64,000 nt of DNA from Vicingaceae bacterium (GTDB lineage Bacteria; Bacteroidota; Bacteroidia; Flavobacteriales_E; Vicingaceae): the NCBI GenBank assembly GCA_018402765.1, contig JAGYIE010000003.1:124001-188000 (forward strand), written 5' to 3'. This document shows positions 46,382 through 55,078 of this stretch, piece after piece. Within the stretch, counting starts at the first letter, position 1, and each line of letters begins with the position of its first letter. The notes beneath the pieces are model-generated. The model did no database searches and had not been told where the DNA came from. It worked only from the letters and a program-made list of their open reading frames with translations. The translations under genes and the position numbers were made by a program.

Positions 46382-46646
46382 ATTTGTATAAATCAGTTAC
46401 GTATGGCATCAAACCTAAGTGACGACATCTTTTGATTGCCTGAGCCACTTTTCGTTGATACTTTAATGAAGTTCCTGTAATTCTTCTTGGAAGAATTTTT
46501 CCTTGCTCGTTTACAAACTGAGTTAAGAAGTCAGGGTTTTTATAATCGATGAATTTAATTCTGTTTTTCTTGAAACGACAGTATTTGTCTTTCTTTACCT
46601 CAATTGAAGGAGGATTTAAATATCTAATTTCAGATTTATCAGCCAT
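46380..46646 (-). CDS. rpsR: 30S ribosomal protein bS18
   Basis: An 88-residue small-subunit protein that pairs with bS6 on the platform. It has [19 protein letters not shown] at the start and the core [20 protein letters not shown] and [12 protein letters not shown] at the end. It lies 30 bp after rpsF. In Bacteroidota bS18, with bS6 and bS21, helps to mask the 3' end of 16S rRNA. Its own start has no Shine-Dalgarno. Confidence 0.98.
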   Translation of the reverse strand: MADKSEIRYLNPPSIEVKKDKYCRFKKNRIKFIDYKNPDFLTQFVNEQGKILPRRITGTSLKYQRKVAQAIKRCRHLGLMPYVTDLYK

Positions 46647-46676
46647 AATGGTTCTTTTTTACCTGTTTTTACTAAA

Positions 46677-47030
46677 TTATTTTTTTGTACCTAACGCTTT
46701 GTTCTTTTCGATTCTCTTTGCTGCGTACTCAACTCCGTATTTGTCAAGTTTTACAGTCAAGAATCTCATGATTCTTTCATCACGTTTAAAAGCTACTTCT
46801 AACTTCGCGATTAACTCGCCATTAGTAGATTCAAACTGATACATTTGGTAAAAACCGGTTGATTTTTTCTGAATTGGGTAAGCCAATTTTTTTAAGCCCC
46901 AATTTTCGTCGTTTACGATAGTACCTTCGTTTTCAGTTACGATCGCTTTGAATTTTTCGGCTGTTTCCTTTGTCTGCTCTGGAGACAAAACGGGAGTCAT
47001 AATGAAAACTGCCTCATAATGATTGCTCAT
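46677..47030 (-). CDS. rpsF: 30S ribosomal protein bS6
   Basis: A 117-residue small-subunit protein with the ferredoxin-like bS6 pattern: [35 protein letters not shown] and [14 protein letters not shown], with a short basic C-terminal tail. First gene of the operon; the promoter is a perfect Bacteroidota consensus, and a 5-bp hairpin sits in its leader, where bS6:bS18 feedback operators are found in other bacteria. Confidence 0.98.
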   Translation of the reverse strand: MSNHYEAVFIMTPVLSPEQTKETAEKFKAIVTENEGTIVNDENWGLKKLAYPIQKKSTGFYQMYQFESTNGELIAKLEVAFKRDERIMRFLTVKLDKYGVEYAAKRIEKNKALGTKK

Positions 47031-47055
47031 TGGTATAAATTTTAGTTAATAATAA

Positions 47056-47069
47056 TCCCTAAAAAGGGA
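47056..47069 (-). promoter_or_regulatory. Leader hairpin upstream of rpsF
   Basis: On the minus strand TCCCT-TTTT-AGGGA makes a 5-bp stem in the 5' leader, between the -7 box and the rpsF start (25 nt away). It is a candidate site for autoregulation, but it was not matched to the known bS6:bS18 RNA motif. Confidence 0.4.
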
Positions 47070-47072
47070 GCA

Positions 47073-47103
47073 CAAAAGTACATAAAGATTTATTGATTTC
47101 AAA
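47073..47103 (-). promoter_or_regulatory. rpsF operon promoter
   Basis: On the minus strand TTTG (47100-47103), 19 nt, TACTTTTG (47073-47080): a complete match to the Bacteroidota consensus. The -7 octamer and the spacing equal those of purL. The distance from the -7 box to the rpsF ATG is 42 nt. Confidence 0.8.
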
Positions 47104-47178
47104 TACTTTGTTCCTATCAGAAAATTGAAGTGGTGAAATTATTTAAAATTAACTCAATTTTAATAGGTATAGAATTTA

Positions 47179-48405
47179 TTGGATCATTTTTGTAGCTATC
47201 GTCTATCCGAAATTATTCCTAATTTAGATGCAAATGCACTTTACGAATTTACCATAATGCTAACCGAAAGCCAAGGACGAGGAATAACTGCCACGATGGA
47301 CACTGCCACAGTAGCCGTAAGTGCGCCTGGTGCTGCGAGTAATGCTGCTATCTTAGCCTCAGGAACGAAGTATATAACCTATTACTACAAAGGTAGCCAC
47401 CTAACTACACTAGCAGGAAGTGGCAATAGTGTGAACCTAACTATAAAAGTAGACGCTTTACAAGGATTTGGTGCAAATGGGGTTATTGTTAGCGATATTA
47501 GTGTAAATGCAGTTTCATTTGGTGTAAATACACCAATAGCCTTGAGAAATGGTGCGGCTTATCGGTATGGGTTTAACGGTATGGAAAGGGATGATGAAAT
47601 TAAAGGCTCAGGAAATTCTTATGACTTTGGGGCGAGGATGTATGATAGTAGACTGGGGAGATGGATGAGTGTTGACCCATTAGCAAGCCTTCAGCGTGGA
47701 TGGTCTCCTTATAAGTTTGCTCTAGACAATCCAATAATCTTTATTGACCCCGAAGGTGAAACTGAGTTCTATTTTAGAGGAAAACATATTGGAAGTGACG
47801 GTAGGAAAGATAATATGATTGGACTAGTAAGTGATAGAAAGGTAAAAAGAAGTATTGAAAATGCTGCAAAAGAGGGTTTAAATACTGATTTAGGTTCTTT
47901 TGGGAATGGTGATAGAAGAGGTGGAGTATATGCAATTGATGCTACGGTTCTTCAAACTGCCGATGCAGTTCTTGATAAAGCTAGAACAAGCGGTCAAGAG
48001 AGAGAGTATGGAGTTAGTTTAAGTAAAGATTCAGAAGGGTCATTTCAAATGAATGGCGAAATCCAAGAAGGCCCTGTCAGACCTTTAGAAGGAAGTCAGT
48101 CGGGTGAAGTCAATTATTCTCCGGGAGAAGTAAGTATTCATTCACATAGAACAGGTGTTGGTGAGGAAGGAACTCATGCTAATGCTGACGAACCCAGTCT
48201 TACAGATAAATCCTCAATGAAAAAAGAGGATATGTCTATTATAGTAGGTAAAAAAGGGGAAGTAACAAAAGTAGATGGCGTTGTCTCAGATAACCGTTCT
48301 GATGATGGAACGATAGAGATATTTAAGAATGGGAAGCGAAATCAATCAATAAGTGGAACACGAACGAAAGAGATTTTGAAAGATTATAAAACTAGGAAAC
48401 AATAA
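47179..48405 (+). CDS. Orphan Rhs tip with JAMM-like C-terminal toxin candidate
   Basis: A 408-codon frame opening with TTG 47179, four codons after a TAG. Residues ~1-125 are an internal-looking beta-rich fragment with no signal peptide. Residues ~128-190 are the Rhs-repeat core (YRYGFNGMERDDE, YDFGARMYDSRLGRWMSVDP, FALDNPIIFIDPEGE). The C-terminal ~215 residues form a different domain: Glu in REYGVSL, then H321-S-H323 and S340-L-T-D343, the order of the JAMM zinc motif (E, HxH, SxxD), as in JAB-type polymorphic toxins. The bulk of a normal Rhs protein (>1000 residues) is missing, so this is a displaced C-terminal cassette. A candidate immunity gene starts 2 bp after it. Confidence 0.72.
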   Translation: MDHFCSYRLSEIIPNLDANALYEFTIMLTESQGRGITATMDTATVAVSAPGAASNAAILASGTKYITYYYKGSHLTTLAGSGNSVNLTIKVDALQGFGANGVIVSDISVNAVSFGVNTPIALRNGAAYRYGFNGMERDDEIKGSGNSYDFGARMYDSRLGRWMSVDPLASLQRGWSPYKFALDNPIIFIDPEGETEFYFRGKHIGSDGRKDNMIGLVSDRKVKRSIENAAKEGLNTDLGSFGNGDRRGGVYAIDATVLQTADAVLDKARTSGQEREYGVSLSKDSEGSFQMNGEIQEGPVRPLEGSQSGEVNYSPGEVSIHSHRTGVGEEGTHANADEPSLTDKSSMKKEDMSIIVGKKGEVTKVDGVVSDNRSDDGTIEIFKNGKRNQSISGTRTKEILKDYKTRKQ

Positions 48406-48407
48406 TT

Positions 48408-48857
48408 ATGAGAGTATTGTACTTATATTTTTTTTGCTTGTTATTTTTCTCCGTTAATTCTGTTAATGCTCAAAAGTTTCTTTCAATTGATTATTCTCGT
48501 ACTTTGAAGAAGTATAATTTAGAGGGAGCCGAAGTTTATTTTATTATTGAAGGAGATAGTATCTTTTTAACAAAAACCGATGAATATGAATTTCGATTTG
48601 AAACAGATGGGATTTTAAAATTAGAGCATAGTCAAGATACCATGATAGAAATTTTAGTAAAAAATTGCAAGTGGGTTTTTTCTTTCCAAAGACAAAAGAA
48701 GATAATTAGTCAATATCAAAATTTCAAGATAAGATTCATTAAGTCTAAAAGAATTGAGAATGTAATATTTGGTTATGATAATGGAGGATGGTTGTTAACT
48801 CCAAGTGAGTTTAGAAAAGAAAAGAGATGTCTAAAAACCTTCAAAAAAAAATTGTAA
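48408..48857 (+). CDS. Candidate immunity protein, exported
   Basis: A 149-residue protein of no recognised family. The signal peptide YLYFFCLLFFSVNSVNAQ is clear, so the mature part (~130 residues, basic C-terminus with EKRCLKTFKKKL) is periplasmic or secreted. It starts 2 bp after the Rhs tip stop, which is the usual place for the immunity gene of a polymorphic toxin, and it is followed by a terminator. The immunity role is inferred only from position and size. Confidence 0.55.
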   Translation: MRVLYLYFFCLLFFSVNSVNAQKFLSIDYSRTLKKYNLEGAEVYFIIEGDSIFLTKTDEYEFRFETDGILKLEHSQDTMIEILVKNCKWVFSFQRQKKIISQYQNFKIRFIKSKRIENVIFGYDNGGWLLTPSEFRKEKRCLKTFKKKL

Positions 48858-48928
48858 AAATGTTGTCGATGAAGAATATCATGGTAACCGTTAGCACGGA
48901 CTTGCAGTCGGTGAAGTAGATATGAAGA

Positions 48929-48959
48929 AAAAACCAACTTTAGGGTTGGTTTTTATGGG
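48929..48959 (+). terminator. Terminator after the candidate immunity gene
   Basis: AAAAACCAAC (48929-48938) pairs with GTTGGTTTTT (48945-48954) around a 6-nt loop. It lies 72 nt past the stop. Between stop and hairpin the sequence has short open frames but no gene I can support; nor is there one from 48960 to the pseudogene start. Confidence 0.7.
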
Positions 48960-49114
48960 ATTGGTTTCCTTGAATATAAGTTTGTAAAAAGAGAAGACTA
49001 CAAGCCCATGTGAGCGGACTAAAATAGTTTCTTGTATAAAAAATCAGTTATTTACCCTATGGTTCTTTGCCGATGGCTCTGTTAATTTTGGTAACGCCAT
49101 AACAATTAACAACC

Positions 49115-49638
49115 CTGAAAAAAATATTGACCTTATTGGCTATCTCAATTACTCTAATAACCTACAAAAAAGAAGAAGATCAGCCGACGACTAATAACAA
49201 CAATGGCAACAACAACCCAAATCCAACGACAGATAACAACAGTTATCACTTTTCTGATGACATGAAGACGTGTTATCCGTTATTTGATCCCGGTTTATCT
49301 GCCAATGGAATTTTGAGCATTATAAGTTAACTGTGCAGTAAGTCAGGCTCTAAATTTGATGGTTACTTTAAGTTCAATACTGTTCCTTCGCCAGGCACTA
49401 ATAAAATTGTCGGGGCGATTGGTTCTGTTCCTAATGCATTTAGCTTAAATACAGATGAATTTTCAATTGTTTTTATGGACATGGAGAGTCAACGCTATAT
49501 TCCGTTTGAGGTATCGTAGAAGTTGCAACCAATGCACTAGATACCAATAAACTTGATATTAATTGGAAAGACGTAAATATGGGGTATGAGCATGACAGCA
49601 GTATTATTCAGTTTAGTAGAAACTTAAACGGACTTTAA
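49115..49638 (+). pseudogene. Decayed lipoprotein gene (four visible lesions)
   Basis: The frame matches a lipoprotein of ~170 residues. Lesions in order: the expected start codon before KKILTLLAIS is CTG (49115-49117); the lipobox Cys position before KKEEDQP reads Tyr (TAC, 49163-49165); an in-frame TAA follows at 49328-49330; and the frame shifts near 49510, after which GIVEVATNALDTNKLDINW continues to a stop at 49636-49638. The N-terminal linker is Asn/Pro-rich (NNNNGNNNPNPTTDNN). The sequence between lesions is protein-like throughout, so decay is recent. Next to the Rhs tip this marks a plastic insert between rpsF and dnaX. Confidence 0.75.
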
Positions 49639-49762
49639 AATTTATTGGTTAGAATTTTATTTCCGATATGGCCGCTTTGCTGTAAAGGTTGCGTGGCTGC
49701 ATTTATTCCATCATTTCTATTATAACTTTTCAACAACTCGCCTACCCGAAAAAGATTAATGA

Positions 49763-49770
49763 TATATTTG
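49763..49770 (+). promoter_or_regulatory. -7 box of dnaX
   Basis: TATATTTG, a perfect TAnnTTTG, 27 nt upstream of the dnaX ATG. No TTTG at the 19-nt position. The same octamer precedes mscL. Confidence 0.45.
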
Positions 49771-49797
49771 TTTTCGTAAATAAAGAAGAAGGATTGA

Positions 49798-51609
49798 ATG
49801 GAGAATTTTGTTGTTTCAGCGCGTAAGTATAGACCGGCCACTTTTGATACCGTAGTTGGTCAACAGTCCATTACCAATACGTTAAAGAATGCAATAAAAA
49901 CAGGTCATTTGGCTCAAGCCTTCTTGTTTTGTGGTCCTAGGGGAGTTGGAAAAACAACTTGTGCCCGTATTTTGGCTAAAACCATCAACTGCTTTAACAG
50001 AACGGCGTCCATAGAAGCATGTGACGAATGTGAATCCTGCAAGTCGTTCAATGAGGGTCAGTCCTTAAATGTTTATGAGTTAGATGCGGCCTCCAATAAC
50101 TTAGTAGATGATATTCGAAGTTTAGTAGATCAGGTTCGTTTTGCACCGCAACTAGGTTCTCATAAGGTATATATTATAGATGAGGTGCACATGCTGTCCA
50201 ATGCAGCGTTTAATGCTTTTTTAAAGACCTTAGAAGAGCCTCCTAAGCATGCTATTTTTATTTTAGCTACTACAGAGAAGCACAAGATAATTCCTACTAT
50301 ACTTTCTCGTTGTCAGATATTTGATTTTAATCGAATTCAAGTAGAAGACATTGCTCACCATTTAGGTGGAATAGCTGAGAAAGAACAAATAAAGGCTGAA
50401 GAGGGTGCCTTGCACATCATTGCTCAAAAAGCAGATGGAGCATTGCGAGATGCCTTATCCATGTTTGATCAGATTGTGTCCTTTTCAGGGGATAATATGA
50501 CGTATGAGCATGTAATTGAGAACTTAAATATCCTTGATTACGATTATTATTTTAAAGTAACCGAAATGCTTTTGGCGAATCAGATTCCTGATGTGCTAAT
50601 GGTGTATAATGAGATTTTAAATAAGGGTTTCGACGGACATAACTTTATTGTTGGTCTAGCCGAGCATATGAGAAACTTATTGGTAAGTAAAGATCCTATT
50701 ACTGTTCAACTCTTAGAAGTAGGAGCATCGATTAAAGAGAAATACCTTGCTCAGTCAAAAGCAGCTGACGGTCATTTTCTAATGCAAGGTTTGCAATTGG
50801 CAAATCAAGCAGACTTACAGTATAAAGCAGCCAAAAATCAACGGCTCCTCATAGAGATCTGTTTAATGCAGCTTTGTTCGATTACAAACGGTGGTTTAGA
50901 TACTACGGTTCAAAAAAAAAATGACGGATTTAAAGTAGCGGCAAATATAAAGCCCTCTCAATCAGTTAAAAATGAAAGTGCTGCTCCATCTAGCTCTACG
51001 GAACTATCTAGGCCTGCTGTTCAAGTAGAAAAAACACCTGAAATAGTAGATTCTGCTCCAAAATCTGCACCTGATAAGGTAGAAGCGACTGACATTATCG
51101 TTAACAAGCCTTCAGCTCCTTTGGGTAAAAGAAGAATTCCCTCAGTTTCTGCATCATTAGGACAAATGCTCAATGATGTACCTAAAGCTAAAGAAGTTAT
51201 TACTGAAGAAGGGAAGGCCGCCGGACCAAAGTTGACTGCTGAATTTTCTGATGAAACTTTTAATGCGGTATGGAAGGAGCTGATGGATAAAATAGAGGTA
51301 GAAGGAAAAGAGGGCAGCTCATTGGTAACTTCTGCTATGCGAGAACGAATGCCCAAGCGCGAAGGAAATACTCTTCACATGTTAGTTGACAACAAAAGTC
51401 AAGAAGAAGAGGTAATGATTTTTAGACCCGATATGCATGAGGTGTTGCGTCAGCGACTAAAGAATACTGAGGTTACCATAGCAGTATCTATCAATAGAGA
51501 TTTGAGTGAGCGAAAAGCATATACCGATGCGGAGAAGTTTCAAAAAATGATTGATAGAAATCCTAATCTACTATCTTTAAAGCAGAAATTGGATTTGGAT
51601 TTTATTTAA
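49798..51609 (+). CDS. dnaX: DNA polymerase III subunit gamma/tau
   Basis: The 603-residue clamp-loader ATPase of the replicative polymerase. AAA+ motifs: Walker A GPRGVGKTTCARI near residue 44, four zinc cysteines (NCFN ... ACDECESCKSF) in the gamma-family position, Walker B YIIDEVHML near 127, and the SRC motif LSRCQIFDFN. Domain III follows to ~360, then a Pro/Ser-rich linker (~370-470) and a C-terminal tau-like domain that ends in a conserved LKQKLDLDFI-type tail. No slippery frameshift heptamer was noted, so gamma need not be made. UMF1 and lhgO follow on the same strand. Confidence 0.95.
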   Translation: MENFVVSARKYRPATFDTVVGQQSITNTLKNAIKTGHLAQAFLFCGPRGVGKTTCARILAKTINCFNRTASIEACDECESCKSFNEGQSLNVYELDAASNNLVDDIRSLVDQVRFAPQLGSHKVYIIDEVHMLSNAAFNAFLKTLEEPPKHAIFILATTEKHKIIPTILSRCQIFDFNRIQVEDIAHHLGGIAEKEQIKAEEGALHIIAQKADGALRDALSMFDQIVSFSGDNMTYEHVIENLNILDYDYYFKVTEMLLANQIPDVLMVYNEILNKGFDGHNFIVGLAEHMRNLLVSKDPITVQLLEVGASIKEKYLAQSKAADGHFLMQGLQLANQADLQYKAAKNQRLLIEICLMQLCSITNGGLDTTVQKKNDGFKVAANIKPSQSVKNESAAPSSSTELSRPAVQVEKTPEIVDSAPKSAPDKVEATDIIVNKPSAPLGKRRIPSVSASLGQMLNDVPKAKEVITEEGKAAGPKLTAEFSDETFNAVWKELMDKIEVEGKEGSSLVTSAMRERMPKREGNTLHMLVDNKSQEEEVMIFRPDMHEVLRQRLKNTEVTIAVSINRDLSERKAYTDAEKFQKMIDRNPNLLSLKQKLDLDFI

Positions 51610-51631
51610 TTGACTAATCAACGTTGACAGC

Positions 51632-52924
51632 ATGAAGGGAAATAAAAGAATCATTAATGCATGGGCTTTTTATGATTGGGCAAATTCGGCGTATCCTTTG
51701 GTAATTACGACGGCTATATTTCCGATGTTTTACGAGGCCGTTACCACAACGACAACACCTGACGGAACTTCGGATTTTGTTACTTTTTTTGGCTATCAAT
51801 TTAAGAATACTGAATTATATGCCTACGTAAGTTCGATGGCGCTGTTAATTGTCGCTTTTATTTCACCTATACTTTCAGGAGTAGCGGATTACATCGACGA
51901 TAAAAAAGCATTTTTAAAATTCTTTTGTTATTTAGGAGCCATCTCTTGTGCATCTTTATTCCTTTTTGATGTAAATCATTTAGAATGGAGTATGTTACCT
52001 GTAATGACGGCCAGTATAGGTTTTTGGGGCAGTATAGTGTTCTACAATTCCTATCTCCCTATTATTGCAGAGCCTAAAGATCACGATCGAATTTCAGCAA
52101 AGGGTTATTCATTGGGCTATTTAGGAAGCTCTATTTTGCTAATTGCCAATCTGGTTGGTATTATGGCATTTGGAATGCCTGCTAAGTATGCATTCATATC
52201 TGTTGCAGTTTGGTGGATTGGTTTTAGCCAAATTACATATGCACGTTTGCCCAAACATGTGGGTATACCACCTGAAAAAGAAGACCATATTATTTGGAGA
52301 GGCTGGCGTGAGCTAAAAAAGGTAGCTTTAGAAATTAAAGGGCAGCTTGTGATTAGTCGTTACTTATCGGCATTTTTTGTATACAGTATGGGTGTGCAAA
52401 CAGTCATGCTAATGGCCACCCTATTTGCTGCTAAAGAGATTAATTGGGGTGAGGACGAAGCAGCTAAAACCGGACTAATTGTATCGGTATTAATTATTCA
52501 GTTTATCGCTATTGGTGGTTCTTACTTCTTTTCATTCTTGTCTAGAAAGATAGGAAATATAAAAGCCCTAATGGTTTCTTTAGTAATCTGGGTAGGTGTT
52601 TGTGTAGGAGCTTATTTTATACATTTACCCATAGAATTTTATGGAATTGCTGCAATTGTAGGTTTTGTAATGGGCGGTATTCAGTCATTATCAAGGTCTA
52701 CCTATGCTAAATTATTACCGGTGACCAAAGACCATGCCTCTTACTTTAGTTTTTACGATGTATTGGAAAAGCTAGGGATTGTAATCGGAACGTTCTCATT
52801 TGGTTTTATTGAAGGAGTAACGGGCGGAATGCGCAATTCAATTTTTGTTTTAGGAGTCTTCTTTATTTTAGGCGTAATTCTTTTATTGCGTGTTCCCAAA
52901 CAAAAAGTAATAGAAGGAGTTTAA
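51632..52924 (+). CDS. UMF1-family MFS transporter
   Basis: A 430-residue, ~12-helix major facilitator of the UMF1 (Atg22-like) group. It has the family opening WAFYDWANSAYPLVI, the loop 2-3 region SGVADYIDDKKAFLKFF and the C-terminal GGIQSLSRSTYAKLLP motif. Substrates of this group in bacteria are unknown; yeast Atg22 exports amino acids. It starts 22 bp after dnaX and is followed closely by lhgO, with which it may be co-transcribed. Confidence 0.9.
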   Translation: MKGNKRIINAWAFYDWANSAYPLVITTAIFPMFYEAVTTTTTPDGTSDFVTFFGYQFKNTELYAYVSSMALLIVAFISPILSGVADYIDDKKAFLKFFCYLGAISCASLFLFDVNHLEWSMLPVMTASIGFWGSIVFYNSYLPIIAEPKDHDRISAKGYSLGYLGSSILLIANLVGIMAFGMPAKYAFISVAVWWIGFSQITYARLPKHVGIPPEKEDHIIWRGWRELKKVALEIKGQLVISRYLSAFFVYSMGVQTVMLMATLFAAKEINWGEDEAAKTGLIVSVLIIQFIAIGGSYFFSFLSRKIGNIKALMVSLVIWVGVCVGAYFIHLPIEFYGIAAIVGFVMGGIQSLSRSTYAKLLPVTKDHASYFSFYDVLEKLGIVIGTFSFGFIEGVTGGMRNSIFVLGVFFILGVILLLRVPKQKVIEGV

Positions 52925-52942
52925 TATTTAAACTTTGAGTCC

Positions 52943-52950
52943 TAAATTTG
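52943..52950 (+). promoter_or_regulatory. -7 box inside the UMF1-lhgO gap
   Basis: TAAATTTG, a perfect TAnnTTTG, 20 nt upstream of the TTG proposed as the lhgO start. It argues against the in-frame TTG at 52935, which would place the box inside the coding region. Confidence 0.4.
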
Positions 52951-52970
52951 GGCTTCAAAAATCGAACACA

Positions 52971-54194
52971 TTGAGTAAAGAAACAATTTACGATATAGCC
53001 ATTATTGGTGGAGGTATAGTAGGAGCCGCGACACTGTATCAATTGCAAAAAAAATTCCCTAATCTCCATATTTTATTGATTGAAAAAGAGGATCGATTAG
53101 CGGGGCATCAAACAGGGCATAATTCAGGTGTAATTCATTCGGGATTATATTATAAGCCCGGCTCTAAGAAAGCCGTCAATTGTGTAAAGGGTCGTCATGA
53201 GTTGGTTGCATTTTCAAAAGAATATGATGTAAACCATGATGTGTGTGGTAAGGTAGTAGTCGCTACGGATAATAGCGAAATGCCTTTCTTGGATAAGATT
53301 TACAATACTGGCTTAAAAAATGAGATAGAAGGGATTGTTCGTATTTCGAGTGAGGAGATTAAAGATTTAGAGCCTTTTTGTGAAGGTATCGCAGGAATAC
53401 ATGTGCCTTGTACAGGGATTATCGATTTTGTAGGAGCTACCAATAGATTGGCTGAGGTGGCTTTGGCCAAGCAGTCAGAATCTAAGGTTTTGTTGTCTGA
53501 AGAATTTAAGAATGCATCGCATGGCGATGAGTATACTATAGTAACTACTTCTAAAGGAACTTATAAAGCAAAACACACGATTTATTGTGGAGGTCTTCAA
53601 GCAGACCGTTTAGCAAAGAAAGATGATGTAGATCTTGATTTACAGATTGTCGGTTTTAGAGGTGATTATTACGATTTGTCAGAGCAAGGGATGCACAAAG
53701 TAAAGAACTTGATTTATCCTGTTCCAAATCCTGCTTTTCCATTTTTGGGTGTTCACTTCACTAGAATGATAGAAGGTGGAGTAGAATGCGGACCAAATGC
53801 AGTATTTACATTCAAAAGAGAAGGCTACAATAAAACAGACTTCGATTTAAAAGATACGGTAGATGCGCTTACCTATTTAGGTACTTGGAAGCTATTCGCT
53901 AAACATTGGAAGTTTGGCCTAGATGAATACAGAAGAGCATTCTCTAAAGCCTTGTTTTTAAAAACACTTCAAAAACTAATCCCATCGCTTACCATGGAAG
54001 ATCTAGTGCCGGGGAGAGCAGGAGTAAGGGCAATGGCTTTGGGTCCTGATGGAGAGATGATTGACGATTTTAAGATAGAGTATAAAAGTAAAGCCATTCA
54101 CGTATTGAATGCTCCTTCACCTGCTGCTACTGCTTGCATGGCTATAGGTATGGATATAACTGAAATGGCTGAGAAACAATTTGGTTTAGTATAA
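52971..54194 (+). CDS. lhgO: L-2-hydroxyglutarate oxidase
   Basis: A FAD-dependent enzyme that oxidises L-2-hydroxyglutarate, a side product of central metabolism, to 2-oxoglutarate. The Rossmann motif is IYDIAIIGGGIVGAATLYQL, followed by LAGHQTGHNSGVIHSGLYYKPGS (in part), the family signature, and the C-terminal VPGRAGVRAMALGPDGEMIDD with HVLNAPSPAATACMAIG. There is no ATG start: TTG 52971 gives KETIYDIAIIGGG close to the first strand, whereas TTG 52935 adds 12 residues across a promoter box. Length from 52971 is 407 residues, normal for LhgO. Confidence 0.88.
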   Translation: MSKETIYDIAIIGGGIVGAATLYQLQKKFPNLHILLIEKEDRLAGHQTGHNSGVIHSGLYYKPGSKKAVNCVKGRHELVAFSKEYDVNHDVCGKVVVATDNSEMPFLDKIYNTGLKNEIEGIVRISSEEIKDLEPFCEGIAGIHVPCTGIIDFVGATNRLAEVALAKQSESKVLLSEEFKNASHGDEYTIVTTSKGTYKAKHTIYCGGLQADRLAKKDDVDLDLQIVGFRGDYYDLSEQGMHKVKNLIYPVPNPAFPFLGVHFTRMIEGGVECGPNAVFTFKREGYNKTDFDLKDTVDALTYLGTWKLFAKHWKFGLDEYRRAFSKALFLKTLQKLIPSLTMEDLVPGRAGVRAMALGPDGEMIDDFKIEYKSKAIHVLNAPSPAATACMAIGMDITEMAEKQFGLV

Positions 54195-54250
54195 TTTAAG
54201 ATAGGCTGATAGGACATAGAAAGGCTCAAGATTTCTCTTAAACCTTTTTA

Positions 54251-54796
54251 TTATCGTTCTACGAATTGATATTTGGCGGTAACGCTTTCCCAATCAAATA
54301 AAAATATTGGCATCACTTCATCCAATCTTTTTAAGAATAACGGATTAGGAGCTTTCATATTTCTAAAATATTCTTCTTGAAATTCTGCTAATCCAAACTT
54401 ATGAAAAACAGCTTTACTCATAGAGTAAACTGTATTGTTAGATGGGTGATTGACTTTCTTTAAAAAGCTTTTATATTCATTAATAGCCTGTTCAAAATCA
54501 GTAGCTTCAACATCAAAAACTTGGGCAAATTTTTCGATAATTTTTCTTGTGACTCTGCTATCTTGATGAGATTCTAAATGTTGTGGGAGTAGTTGTAGAT
54601 TAGCGGCAATGACTATCAGTAGAAATATATCTTGATGATTGTCGTTGATTTCAACTTCTGTAATTAATTCAGGAGAATTCTTAATGATTTCTGCAACTTC
54701 AGGAAAGCCTTGGTCTACTGTATCAAGAATAGCATTCACTGTGATGTTACTCAGCTTATTCTCATTTAGTTTCTTTTTTCCGAAAATGGCGAACAT
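54251..54796 (-). CDS. Conserved hypothetical protein
   Basis: A 181-residue, soluble, mainly helical protein with no family I recognise. It starts MFAIFGKKKLNENKLS and has a charged helical middle (DSRVTRKIIEKFAQVFDVEA) and a Trp/Phe-rich end (FLFDWESVTAKYQF). It has no signal peptide or membrane helix. It is convergent with lhgO (56-bp gap) and diverges from mscL across 313 bp that holds an inverted repeat. Confidence 0.65.
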   Translation of the reverse strand: MFAIFGKKKLNENKLSNITVNAILDTVDQGFPEVAEIIKNSPELITEVEINDNHQDIFLLIVIAANLQLLPQHLESHQDSRVTRKIIEKFAQVFDVEATDFEQAINEYKSFLKKVNHPSNNTVYSMSKAVFHKFGLAEFQEEYFRNMKAPNPLFLKRLDEVMPIFLFDWESVTAKYQFVER

Positions 54797-54885
54797 AGGA
54801 CTGGGTTATAGTTAGTTTCCTTGAAAACAAATTTAGATACTTCACACCCGCTTGGTTGAATGTTAAGAAATCCTTATCAACAAAG

Positions 54886-54916
54886 TTATTAACCATTCAC
54901 CTCAAATTGTTAATAA
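54886..54916. repeat. Inverted repeat, possible operator
   Basis: TTATTAAC (54886-54893) and GTTAATAA (54909-54916) are exact inverted copies 15 nt apart, lying between two divergent genes. The arrangement suits a dimeric regulator, but in AT-rich DNA an 8-bp repeat may arise by chance. Confidence 0.3.
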
Positions 54917-55070
54917 TCTCGTCTATAAGCCACGTTTGTTATATTTCTTAAGTGCGGATTTTGGTCAAAAGCGATTATTTTGAATTGCATTCATCTTAAT
55001 TATAGGTAATTCAATCGGCAGTAAGTATTGATTCAACGAAATAAGTATTTTAAAAGGTTGATTTATGCAC

Positions 55071-55078
55071 TATATTTG
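55071..55078 (+). promoter_or_regulatory. -7 box of mscL
   Basis: TATATTTG, a perfect TAnnTTTG, 31 nt upstream of the mscL ATG. A TTG lies only ~10 nt upstream, too close for a -33 box. Confidence 0.45.

Noticed and set aside
46549-46839. A 96-codon plus-strand ORF across rpsR and rpsF
   Set aside because: It is an antisense shadow of two certain ribosomal protein genes.
49798-51609. A programmed frameshift in dnaX producing gamma
   Set aside because: The A-run in the linker (near 50914) is not followed by the expected early stop or a clear stimulating hairpin, so there was no basis to call one.
54195-54250. Possible terminator between lhgO and the convergent hypothetical gene
   Set aside because: Only a weak GAAAGG/CCTTTTT pairing with a long loop; not convincing.
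54874-54882. TTATCAACA, close to a DnaA box; another TTATCAACA lies near 27780
   Set aside because: Single isolated copies with no cluster, no DUE-like array and no dnaA or dnaN nearby; not an origin.
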